A model generated the notes under the pieces. The model saw only the letters and a program-made list of their open reading frames with translations, did no database searches and was not told the origin of the DNA. 11,089 bases of DNA from Bacteroidales bacterium UBA1181. Lineage in GTDB: Bacteria; Bacteroidota; Bacteroidia; Bacteroidales; Paludibacteraceae. Below are positions 1-6,207 of the stretch, piece by piece (the stretch's first letter is position 1; every line of letters starts with the position of its first letter). The position numbers were made by a program, and so were the translations under genes. The DNA is taken from assembly GCA_002310215.1 (NCBI GenBank), contig DBYR01000004.1:117855-128943 (forward strand), given 5' to 3'.

Positions 1-97
1 ACTTACCATCACGTGGTGCCCTGCTATCTGCTACGACGATGTGGTAATACGCGTACCCCTTACGGCCGTGTCTTTGCAATCTAATCTTGGTTGCCAT
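1..97 (-). CDS. rpsP: Small ribosomal subunit protein bS16, N-terminal part (cut by window start)
   Basis: Reading the minus strand from the ATG at 97-95 gives 32 codons plus one base, beginning MATKIRLQRHGRKGYAYY and ending in the segment ADSRAPRDGK. This is the highly conserved N-terminus of ribosomal protein bS16, which binds 16S rRNA during 30S assembly. The rest of the gene (about 50 or more codons, including any C-terminal extension common in Bacteroidota) lies outside the window. The gene is divergent from the GldF-like permease with a 128-base shared upstream region, and a good -7 box for it lies at 143-150. It is too short here for an automatic ORF call but the identity is clear. Confidence 0.96.
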   Translation of the reverse strand, partial: MATKIRLQRHGRKGYAYYHIVVADSRAPRDGK

Positions 98-142
98 TCT
101 TTTTTAATTAATTTGTTAAACTTCATCGCTTAAAAAGCGGCG

Positions 143-150
143 CAAAGGTA
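143..150 (-). promoter_or_regulatory. Putative Bacteroidota -7 box for rpsP
   Basis: On the minus strand this reads TACCTTTG, a full match to the Bacteroidota sigma-ABfr -7 consensus TAnnTTTG. A GTTTT (minus strand, 175-171) lies 20 bases upstream at the place of the -33 element, matching TTTG in three of four bases. The start codon is about 45 bases downstream, leaving a leader of about 40 bases that contains a small hairpin (127-139, 5-bp stem). The match is seen directly; use as a promoter is inferred. Confidence 0.6.
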
Positions 151-182
151 GTGTTTATTTTCCGAATTATAAAACATTTTCT

Positions 183-190
183 TATTTTTG
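183..190 (+). promoter_or_regulatory. Putative Bacteroidota -7 box for the GldF-like operon
   Basis: TATTTTTG matches TAnnTTTG. A TTTT at 158-161 sits 21 bases upstream as a weak -33 element. The box is 35 bases before the ATG at 226, which fits a short A-rich leader of the kind usual in this phylum. Together with the rpsP box it makes a compact divergent promoter region whose upstream halves overlap (about 151-182). Confidence 0.5.
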
Positions 191-225
191 CGCTGAAAAA
201 GTAAGAAAAAGGTAAAAAAAAGGCT

Positions 226-954
226 ATGCTTTCACTACTAAAAAAAGAATTCTGCAATTTCTTCTCCTCCCCAATGGGTTATATCGTCATAGGCGTATTC
301 CTATGCCTGACCGGACTTTTCTTATGGGTTTTCCCGGGAGAGGAAAACATTTTGGACAATGGTTACGCCAATATAGACGGGCTTTTTTATTTCGCGCCAT
401 GGCTTTACCTCTTTCTTGTGCCTGCCGTCACCATGCGCCTCTTCGCGGAGGAGCGTAGGACGGGTACCATCGAGTTGTTGAAGACCCGCCCGATTTCCAG
501 CTTGAGCATCGTTCTATCCAAATACTTCGCCGGCGTATCGCTGGTATTGTTTTCCCTTGTTCCCACATTGATATTCTTCCTGTCTGTTTGGATCCTGGGC
601 GATCCAATGGGCAATATAGACCAGGGAGGCACCTGGGGCTCTTATATAGGGCTATTCTTCTTGGCTACCTTCTATACGGCGATTGGCTTGTTCGCCTCTT
701 CGCTCACGGATAACCAGATCATCTCGTTCATTGTGGCCGCTGTACTTTGCTTCTTCGCTTACATTGGCTTTGACATTGTCTCCGGCATGGCGTCCGACGG
801 ACAGACGGAGAGTTTCATCGCCTCGCTGGGCATCAGTGCGCATTATGAATCGATGAGCCGTGGCGTGATCGATAGCCGTGACGTCACCTATTATATTATC
901 GGCATTGTCATCTTCCTCTTTTTCACGAAGGTAATTATCGATAGAAAGGGATAA
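226..954 (+). CDS. gldF: GldF-like ABC-2 type transporter permease
   Basis: A 242-residue integral inner-membrane protein with six predicted membrane segments at about residues 17-36, 53-73, 100-124, 139-159, 165-186 and 221-238. The N-terminus (LLKKEFCNFFSSPMGYIV) and the cytoplasmic segment after helix 2, residues 73-91 (FAEERRTGTIELLKTRPIS), are hallmarks of ABC-2 permeases of the GldF type. In Flavobacterium, GldF works with the ATPase GldA and the large protein GldG and is needed for gliding. Neither partner is adjacent here: the next gene, 15 bases on, encodes a phosphopantetheinyl transferase. The substrate is unknown. The gene symbol reflects family resemblance only; without GldG the protein may serve a different exporter. 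The start is supported by the -7 box 35 bases upstream and by the typical length. Confidence 0.85.
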   Translation: MLSLLKKEFCNFFSSPMGYIVIGVFLCLTGLFLWVFPGEENILDNGYANIDGLFYFAPWLYLFLVPAVTMRLFAEERRTGTIELLKTRPISSLSIVLSKYFAGVSLVLFSLVPTLIFFLSVWILGDPMGNIDQGGTWGSYIGLFFLATFYTAIGLFASSLTDNQIISFIVAAVLCFFAYIGFDIVSGMASDGQTESFIASLGISAHYESMSRGVIDSRDVTYYIIGIVIFLFFTKVIIDRKG

Positions 955-969
955 TTTAATCTGCCGCTT

Positions 970-1584
970 ATGCTTTACCTCTGTGACAGGAACGATAGTG
1001 GGGAAGTACTCTCCATCTGGAAGATGGACGAATCCATCGAAGATTTGCTGGCTCTCTTCCACGAGAAAAGATCACTTTACGAAAGGGAGCTGCGTGAATA
1101 TCGATCGAACAAGAGAAAACTGGAGTATCTTTCCGTGCGCGCCCTGTTAGCTCAGGCCTTGGGCCATGATTGCGTCGTCTCTCACGATGAAAACGGGAAA
1201 CCTGCCTTGCCGGAAGAGAGCCATCTGCACATAAGCGTCACACACACAAAAGGATATGCCGCCATACTTGTCAGTCCTCACCGAGAGGTGGGTCTGGACA
1301 TCGAGCAGTTCTCCGACAAGATATTCCGTGTCAAGCATAAATTCCTGAATGGGGAGGAAATGAACACCATCGATTCCACCGACAAAACACAATTGCTACT
1401 GGGCTGGTGCGCCAAGGAGGCGGTTTATAAACTATACGAAGGCTTGAGACCTGAATATTGGGAGCAAGTCATAATCAAGAAGTTGGATCTGCACGACGGC
1501 ACGATGTCCGTGGAGGTGGAGGATCGGCCTTCCGTCTGCTTGCGGTTCCGCATGTTCCCAGACTTCGTGATGGTGCATAATTGA
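970..1584 (+). CDS. 4'-phosphopantetheinyl transferase, Sfp type
   Basis: A 204-residue soluble enzyme expected to move 4'-phosphopantetheine from coenzyme A onto a serine of acyl- or peptidyl-carrier proteins. Visible family motifs are NGKPAL (75-80), ISVTHTKGYAA (88-98), VGLDIE (107-112, with metal-binding D110 and E112) and WCAKEAVYK (146-154, with W146, K149, E150 and K154). All expected active-site residues are present. The length fits the Sfp/EntD/HetI group rather than the shorter AcpS. It starts 15 bases after the permease stop and ends 9 bases before the ATP-grasp-like gene, so the three are probably co-transcribed. No carrier protein, PKS or NRPS gene is in the window, so its target could be the housekeeping ACP or a distant pathway. 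Confidence 0.9.
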   Translation: MLYLCDRNDSGEVLSIWKMDESIEDLLALFHEKRSLYERELREYRSNKRKLEYLSVRALLAQALGHDCVVSHDENGKPALPEESHLHISVTHTKGYAAILVSPHREVGLDIEQFSDKIFRVKHKFLNGEEMNTIDSTDKTQLLLGWCAKEAVYKLYEGLRPEYWEQVIIKKLDLHDGTMSVEVEDRPSVCLRFRMFPDFVMVHN

Positions 1585-1593
1585 TGTCCTACG

Positions 1594-2772
1594 ATGAATT
1601 GCCACTATTTTAATCCGGAAAATGATTTGGCGTTGGCGCATGGCACTGGACATTACAATGCGCCCGCTTCGGCTGTGAGACTCGCCACTGACCTCTCTTT
1701 GCTTCCTCTTTGGTTCGCCAAAAACGGGGAGATTGTTTTGACAAGGAACCATGTACCGTGCGATTGGCAGGCGGACGTACTCGCCCAGTTGGGAATAGCG
1801 GTGGAATGGACCCCTTTCGAGGAGAGAATCCGTCACCAGTCGGCGGACGACATTTTAGTCCCTTGGGGATGGAACGAATCCCTCGTCAAGGAATGGAACA
1901 AATATGCGAAGGAAAAAATATCGGTCGATACGGGAAAATTGAGGGAACTGTCCCATCGCCGCTTCTCCATCACGACACTTAAGCATTTGGAAAGTAACGG
2001 ATTGTTGCCTACCTCGTTCACGATGCCACAAGAACTGACCACACTACAGGAAATCCGCCAATTCATCGAATCGAATCACCATTGTGTGCTAAAATCACCA
2101 TGGTCATGTAGTGGTAAGGGATTGCGGTGGATTGACGGATGTTGGGAGAGTGCGACGGAAGCGTGGTGCGCCAATGTGTTGGCAAGGCAACATAGCGTTG
2201 TCGGAGAGGTAACTTACGAAAAGGAGACGGACTTCGCTTTGGAGTTTCTCTGCGATGGAAAGGCGGTTTCGTTCGCGGGTTATTCGCTCTTTTCCGCCGA
2301 TAAAACGGGCACCTATCGCAGCAATCACATGATGTCCAACAAACTGATAGAAAAGAAATTGTGCGATTCCATCGACGGAAAGTGCTTCTTAGATATCGCA
2401 CAATGTCTGTCGTCATTCTTTTCTCAGACCGTGGCGCCTTATTATCAAGGTTATTTCGGCGTGGACATGATGATTGTGCGCGAAGGTGAGAAAAAGTGGA
2501 TCCACCCCTGTGTGGAGGTGAATCTGCGGATGAACATGGGTGTTTGCGCGCGAATCATAACAGATCGGTACCTTTCCCCTTCATCTGTCGGTGAATTCGT
2601 GATATGGGCAAACAAATCGTCCGATGGATTGGCGCAAATCTGTTCCGATTGTTCAAGGAATTATCCTCTTGTTATTCAAGATGGTAAGATACGATCTGGC
2701 TTCTTGCCACTCACTTTTGTCGGTGAAAACGCCCGTTATGCGGCGACGATCCATGTGAAGGATGCATTGTAG
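1594..2772 (+). CDS. ATP-grasp-like protein of unknown substrate
   Basis: A 392-residue soluble protein with no signal peptide. Three stretches resemble an ATP-grasp fold. VLKSPWSCSGKGL (165-177) looks like the ATP-binding lysine and glycine-rich loop. GYFGVDMMIV (286-295) looks like the core strand before the metal site. VEVNLRMNMG (307-316) resembles the E-x-N metal/ATP motif, with E308 and N310 as likely ligands. The N-terminal segment FNPENDLALAHG (6-17) looks like a conserved signature of a Bacteroidota family I know only as uncharacterised. ATP-grasp enzymes usually join a carboxylate to an amine or thiol. The gene lies 9 bases after the transferase, in the same presumed operon. Its TAG stop is part of the first AGAGACGC repeat, so the last residues may have been altered by arrival of that repeat. 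The fold is inferred from motifs and the substrate is unknown. Confidence 0.65.
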   Translation: MNCHYFNPENDLALAHGTGHYNAPASAVRLATDLSLLPLWFAKNGEIVLTRNHVPCDWQADVLAQLGIAVEWTPFEERIRHQSADDILVPWGWNESLVKEWNKYAKEKISVDTGKLRELSHRRFSITTLKHLESNGLLPTSFTMPQELTTLQEIRQFIESNHHCVLKSPWSCSGKGLRWIDGCWESATEAWCANVLARQHSVVGEVTYEKETDFALEFLCDGKAVSFAGYSLFSADKTGTYRSNHMMSNKLIEKKLCDSIDGKCFLDIAQCLSSFFSQTVAPYYQGYFGVDMMIVREGEKKWIHPCVEVNLRMNMGVCARIITDRYLSPSSVGEFVIWANKSSDGLAQICSDCSRNYPLVIQDGKIRSGFLPLTFVGENARYAATIHVKDAL

Positions 2773-2787
2773 AGACGCAATGCATTA

Positions 2788-2811
2788 AGAGACGCAATGC
2801 ATTGCGTCTCT
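2788..2811. repeat. Perfect 24-base palindrome, copy 1
   Basis: Each 12-base arm reads AGAGACGCAATG on its own strand, with no loop bases between arms. As RNA either strand could fold into a hairpin. The outer unit GTAGAGACGCAAT (2769-2781) also pairs with 2801-2813, so two alternative hairpins share the same right arm. Confidence 0.9.
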
Positions 2812-2854
2812 ACAGTGGACCGAATGGGCAATATATATGTGCGCGTTTTATTGT

Positions 2855-2880
2855 TAGAGACGCAAAATTTTGCGTCTCTA
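2855..2880. repeat. Perfect 26-base palindrome, copy 2
   Basis: Each 13-base arm reads TAGAGACGCAAAA. It shares the AGAGACGCAA core with copy 1 but has a different centre (AAAATTTT instead of AATGCATT). The core is therefore conserved while the centre varies, as expected for a family of related elements rather than a simple duplication. Confidence 0.9.
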
Positions 2881-2955
2881 CGATGATAATCTTCCGGAAT
2901 CCAATAAAATACCGATAAGTGATTAACGGATAGAATAGGGTAGCACACCGCTATC

Positions 2956-3552
2956 TCATTCCGACATGATATTCAACTCCGACAAGCCACTGAGCAAAAA
3001 GTCCGTAAGCGCTTTCTTATTCTCCGGTTGTGAAAACTGGGCCAATTCACCACGCATAAACGGCACCTCACATCCTTTCAGCGCGCATTGGAACAGGACA
3101 GCGGCAAACTTAGGATTCTTCACGTTGAAGACGTTACGGGCATTGCCCTCGATAAAAATCTTCTCCAACATCCTGCGCTCCTGCAGGTCCAACTTATGGC
3201 GGACCCTCTCCACCAAATGAATATTGCTGAAGAAACTGGCGCGCAGGTTTCCGTTCCTGCGCACAGCCTCCTGGAAGAGGCTCATCCTCATATATATATA
3301 ATTAATCAGATTCTCCGATGGATTCTGGCTTTTCTGCATCTCCTCCTGCAGTTTATGGGCCAGTTGGAACAATTCGTTCTCTATGACCGCAGAATAGACT
3401 TCCTCCTTCGATTTGAAATAGGTGTACAATGTTCTTCTCCCCTTTTGGGCGGCCACGGCGATATCGTTCATCGTCGTATTTTCCACACCCTTGGCAGCGA
3501 AAAGTTTTCTTGCGACATCAATTAATAAATTTCTTGTTTTAATTGTTCCCAT
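2956..3552 (-). CDS. TetR/AcrR family transcriptional regulator
   Basis: A 198-residue regulator from the ATG at 3552. The N-terminal DNA-binding domain is clear: KTRNLLIDVARKLFAAKG (5-22) is helix 1, and TMNDIAVAAQKGRRTLYTYFKSKEEVY (27-53) is the helix-turn-helix with the usual YxYFxSKE ending. The C-terminal ligand domain (about 60-198) is not recognisable beyond the family. Longer starts at 3600 and 3576 are possible in frame, but a TATTTTTG promoter box at 3585-3578 (minus strand) lies inside that extension, and the HTH begins at the normal distance from 3552, so I prefer 3552. It is divergent from the binding-lipoprotein gene with 86 bases between start codons, which suggests it controls itself and perhaps that importer. 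Its ligand is unknown. Confidence 0.9.
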   Translation of the reverse strand: MGTIKTRNLLIDVARKLFAAKGVENTTMNDIAVAAQKGRRTLYTYFKSKEEVYSAVIENELFQLAHKLQEEMQKSQNPSENLINYIYMRMSLFQEAVRRNGNLRASFFSNIHLVERVRHKLDLQERRMLEKIFIEGNARNVFNVKNPKFAAVLFQCALKGCEVPFMRGELAQFSQPENKKALTDFLLSGLSELNIMSE

Positions 3553-3577
3553 GTCATTTCTTAGTCGTATATCCATA

Positions 3578-3585
3578 CAAAAATA
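3578..3585 (-). promoter_or_regulatory. Putative Bacteroidota -7 box for tetR
   Basis: On the minus strand this reads TATTTTTG, a full TAnnTTTG match, ending 25 bases before the chosen start codon at 3552. No good -33 TTTG is seen at 19-21 bases upstream. The box supports the shorter TetR start, because the upstream in-frame ATGs at 3600 and 3576 would lie before or at the expected transcription start. Confidence 0.45.
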
Positions 3586-3638
3586 CACCATTTTTCCCAA
3601 TTCTTGTATAACAAATCCTAAATTTTTAAATTCGCGGT

Positions 3639-4787
3639 ATGTTAGTTCTTCGTAAAATCAAGCGTTTCACCGTGCTCTTCGCAATGGGTTGTCTGTTTCT
3701 GCTTCCCTCCTGTCGCGAGGTGAAGAGAGAGTCTGTACACGATGAAACGCAACTTCAACCCATACCTTTACAACATGCGACGCACTTCCGTGTGGAGGAG
3801 GCCCCGTTCGGCTATGTAGCCACCATCTTTGCGGGCAAGACGGAACAAGACGTGTCGTTCAAATATGCATTGGTGCGTGACGATTCCGACAATCTGCCAG
3901 ATGATGCGCAAAAGATCAAAATACCCATTACCCGAGTAGGAACCAATTCGGGCACATTATTCGGGTTCCTCGGCCTTTTAGGAGAGATGGAAAAAATTGT
4001 CGCGACATGTGATGCGAAATATATATTCTCCGATGAAATCAGGGATAAAGTGCAAAGCGGAGAAATCATCTCCTTAGGCTCCAGTTTCGAAATGAACGGA
4101 GAACACATCCTGATCGCACATCCCGATGTCCTATTTCTCTCCGACCTGCGTGATAACCCTCACTCAAACGCATGCCCGATCGTCCACAATTTCGAGTGGA
4201 AAGAGACCTCCGCCCTCGCCCGAACGGAATGGATCAAGTTTTTCTCCCTCTTTTTCGACAAATATACGTTGGCAGACTCCATCTTTCAAAGCATCGAGCG
4301 ACGTTACACGGCACTGAAACAACTAACCGACACCATATCGAACCGTCCGACCGTCATCTCGGCGGGTAATTACGGAGAGACTTGGTACATGACGGGAGGG
4401 GAAGGGTTCATGTCCAAAATGTATGAAGACGCAGGAGGAGATTACCTACTCGCCGACACCATGGTGCCCACCGTCACATGCGGCACGGAATGGTTGCTCG
4501 CGCAATATGCGGACGCCGACTACTGGATGAACTGCGGAACCACACGTCTGGAGGAACTGGACCCCCGTCTCCACCAAATGAAATCCTATAAGAGCGGCAA
4601 TATCTACCACTTCCAGAAACGGGAGAGGAGGGTAGAGAACATGAACATCAGCGATTTCTACGAAAGTGCGGTGGCGCAACCGGATGTGGTGTTGGAGGAC
4701 CTGATTTCCGTGCTCCACCCGGCATTACTGCCCCATCACGAGACCATCTATCTCGGACGATGCGGCGACAACGAGGAGAGGAGGTAA
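3639..4787 (+). CDS. Periplasmic-binding lipoprotein of a metal-chelate ABC importer (BtuF/FecB type)
   Basis: A 382-residue lipoprotein that should capture an iron-siderophore, haem or corrinoid and deliver it to the inner-membrane permease. A basic start (RKIKR, 5-9), a hydrophobic stretch (10-22) and the lipobox LPSC (22-25, with lipidated C25) mark a type II signal peptide. The body fits the two-lobe helical-backbone binding fold. It shows ITRVGTNSG (97-105), the Bacteroidota-typical FEWKETSALARTEWIKFFSLFF (185-206), PTVISAGNYGETWYMTGGEGFMSKMYEDAGGDYL (237-270), and the closing QPDVVLEDLISVLHPALLP (347-365). The TGA-free C-terminal tail overlaps the Shine-Dalgarno of the next gene, and only two bases separate its TAA from the permease ATG, indicating translational coupling. 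The ligand cannot be told from sequence. A divergent TetR gene lies upstream. The promoter is unclear; the best match, TAAATTTT at 3619-3626, is weak and very close to the start. Confidence 0.88.
   Translation: MLVLRKIKRFTVLFAMGCLFLLPSCREVKRESVHDETQLQPIPLQHATHFRVEEAPFGYVATIFAGKTEQDVSFKYALVRDDSDNLPDDAQKIKIPITRVGTNSGTLFGFLGLLGEMEKIVATCDAKYIFSDEIRDKVQSGEIISLGSSFEMNGEHILIAHPDVLFLSDLRDNPHSNACPIVHNFEWKETSALARTEWIKFFSLFFDKYTLADSIFQSIERRYTALKQLTDTISNRPTVISAGNYGETWYMTGGEGFMSKMYEDAGGDYLLADTMVPTVTCGTEWLLAQYADADYWMNCGTTRLEELDPRLHQMKSYKSGNIYHFQKRERRVENMNISDFYESAVAQPDVVLEDLISVLHPALLPHHETIYLGRCGDNEERR
4779..4785 (+). promoter_or_regulatory. Strong Shine-Dalgarno deciding the permease start
   Basis: AGGAGGT lies four bases before the ATG at 4790 and overlaps the last codons and stop of the lipoprotein gene. 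Bacteroidota seldom use such motifs, so it stands out. It favours the ATG at 4790 over an in-frame ATG at 4760 that would overlap the upstream gene by 28 bases and add ten charged residues before the first helix. Confidence 0.6.
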
Positions 4788-4789
4788 AC

Positions 4790-5791
4790 ATGGGCTGGAG
4801 AAGCATCGTATTACCCGCGCTAATTTGCCTTTCCATCGTTCTTTTCGGCGTGGATGTGCTGTTCGGAAGCGTGGATGTGCCTTTAAGCGATTTCATCGGG
4901 CTTTTCAATGGGCAATGCAGCCCCATTCACCGCACAATTCTGGTGGATATCAGAATCCCCAAGGCCATCACATCCGTTCTGGTGGGACTCTCCCTTTCCG
5001 TCTCAGGGTTGTGGATGCAAACCCTTTTCCGAAACCCTTTGGTCGGTCCATACGTTTTGGGCATCAGTTCTGGAGCCTCATTAGGTGTGGCGATTTTCAT
5101 TCTACTTTTCTCATTCTTAGGCATTTCAGCCGTATACGTGTCCAGCTGGGGGATTGTCCTTTCCGCCTTGGCGGGTGCGTTCTCCATCTTTTTGCTGGTT
5201 ATCATCGTATCGTTCAAGTTGAGGGACAACGTCTCCCTTCTGATCGCAGGCATCATGTTCGGATGCTTGGCGACGGCTGCCATCTCTCTGCTACAGAATA
5301 TCAGCGACCCCGATTCCGTCAAGATGTTCGTCAATTGGACCTTAGGGTCCGTTTCGGGTGTCACATGGGAAAAGTTGCGGATCATGTCCGTCTTCGTCTG
5401 CATAGGGGTCGCCATGGCGCCGTGGCTACTCAAACCACTGGATGCCTTATTGTTGGGAGACGATTACGCCAACAGTGTCGGCGTCAACGTGAAACATGTA
5501 CGATGGTGGATCATCCTATCCGCCACCATCCTGACGGGAGCGACCACCGCATTCACGGGGCCAATCGGTTTCATCGGCATAGCGGTGCCCCATATCGCAA
5601 AGGGGTTGTTGCGCACATCCGTACACTATAAATTGACTCCTTGCTGTATGCTTTGCGGGGCTGTGCTCATGCTCACATGCGACATTCTATCACAACTGCC
5701 TGAATCGGGCTACGTATTGCCCATCAACGCCTTATCCTCCCTGTTGGGGGCGCCCATCGTGCTTTGGATTCTCTTGGGGGGCCGAAAATAA
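4790..5791 (+). CDS. FecCD/BtuC-type ABC importer permease
   Basis: A 333-residue inner-membrane permease, of normal length for the FecCD family, with about nine to ten hydrophobic segments. Family signatures are GLSLSVSGLWMQTLFRNP (66-83), followed by LVGPYVLGISSGASLG (84-99); the ATPase-coupling region LLGDDYANSVGVNV (221-234); FTGPIGFIGIAVPHIAK (255-271); and LPINALSSLLGAPIVLWILL (310-329). It should form the membrane channel that takes substrate from the preceding lipoprotein. The start at 4790 is chosen for the strong ribosome-binding site and because the protein then begins just before helix 1. The usual third gene, a BtuD/FecE-type ATPase, does not follow: a 416-base gap and an unrelated secreted protein come next, so the ATPase must come from elsewhere if the importer works. 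Confidence 0.93.
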   Translation: MGWRSIVLPALICLSIVLFGVDVLFGSVDVPLSDFIGLFNGQCSPIHRTILVDIRIPKAITSVLVGLSLSVSGLWMQTLFRNPLVGPYVLGISSGASLGVAIFILLFSFLGISAVYVSSWGIVLSALAGAFSIFLLVIIVSFKLRDNVSLLIAGIMFGCLATAAISLLQNISDPDSVKMFVNWTLGSVSGVTWEKLRIMSVFVCIGVAMAPWLLKPLDALLLGDDYANSVGVNVKHVRWWIILSATILTGATTAFTGPIGFIGIAVPHIAKGLLRTSVHYKLTPCCMLCGAVLMLTCDILSQLPESGYVLPINALSSLLGAPIVLWILLGGRK

Positions 5792-6207
5792 TCGTTTGTA
5801 TTTTTTCAATATTTTACAAAAAAGTTTTTTATTTTTACAGCCAAAAGTGGAACATGACTACAAAAATCGGTCCGAAATCAAAGATTCGGGTTATGCTTTA
5901 CTGAAAAAAAAAGGCTGTTCACTGAATTATTCTCGGACAATGTCAAAAAATGTAAAAAGATAAAAAATAAATATACACCTTTGTATGGTGAAGAAGAAGA
6001 GTTAGGAAGATTTCCCATTATGATGGAATAATGGTTTTCGTAGACGCGAAGTTTAGAAGAGGATGCTAAAATAAGGGAAGTGTATGTATATTTTTAAATA
6101 TTATTGAACAAAAACACACATCTTGATGACCTGAAAAGGATACATGCGCTGGTGTCTCTTCTATCCATGAATAAAAAATGAATATGCGCAATTAAAAAAT
6201 TGAGATT
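5792..6207 (+). other. 416-base non-coding gap upstream of the giant secreted protein
   Basis: This AT-rich stretch holds no convincing gene on either strand. The only ATG-started frames are very short (for example 16 codons at 5854). No rho-independent terminator is visible after the permease. An imperfect hairpin (CCGAA at 5872-5876 with TTCGG at 5885-5889) is present. A possible -7 element is at 5974-5983. If that is used, the giant gene has a leader of roughly 215 bases, long for this phylum. Confidence 0.7.
5974..5983 (+). promoter_or_regulatory. Weak candidate -7 region for the giant T9SS substrate gene
   Basis: The sequence TACACCTTTG contains CACCTTTG, one base off TAnnTTTG (alternatively TA and TTTG two bases too far apart). 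There is no clear -33 TTTG upstream, only A-rich sequence. It is the best candidate in the gap but is far from the start codon. Confidence 0.25.

Larger units (their letters stand above)
2769..2881. repeat. Cluster of AGAGACGCAA palindromes (REP/MITE-like)
   Basis: This 113-base interval begins with GTAGAGACGCAA and ends with TTGCGTCTCTAC, a perfect 12-base terminal inverted repeat. Inside are a 16-base direct repeat (AGAGACGCAATGCATT at 2771-2786 and 2788-2803, period 17) and two perfect palindromes (2788-2811 and 2855-2880). It fills most of the gap between the convergent ATP-grasp-like and tetR genes. No clear target-site duplication is visible. Such GAGACGC palindromes recur in many Bacteroidota genomes as far as I recall. 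It may act as a bidirectional transcription barrier, but no U-run follows either palindrome. Confidence 0.8.

Noticed and set aside
2788..2880. Rho-independent terminators between the convergent genes
   Set aside because: The palindromes could fold, but neither is followed by a U-run on either strand, and their shared core points to a repeat family.
3553..3638. Cobalamin riboswitch in front of the importer
   Set aside because: The 86-base region is too short to hold one and shows none of the expected conserved box.
4927..5433. 168-codon reading frame on the minus strand inside the permease gene
   Set aside because: The plus strand encodes a clear FecCD permease over the same bases; the antisense translation shows no recognisable domain.
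5854..5904. Small 16-codon reading frame in the intergenic gap
   Set aside because: Too short, no supporting promoter or conserved features, and compatible with chance in this stretch.
5837..5938. Interleaved inverted repeats (ACAGCC with GGCTGT, GTCCGA with TCGGAC) suggesting a pseudoknot
   Set aside because: Arms are only six bases and far apart; such pairs arise by chance, and the region lies upstream of the candidate promoter.
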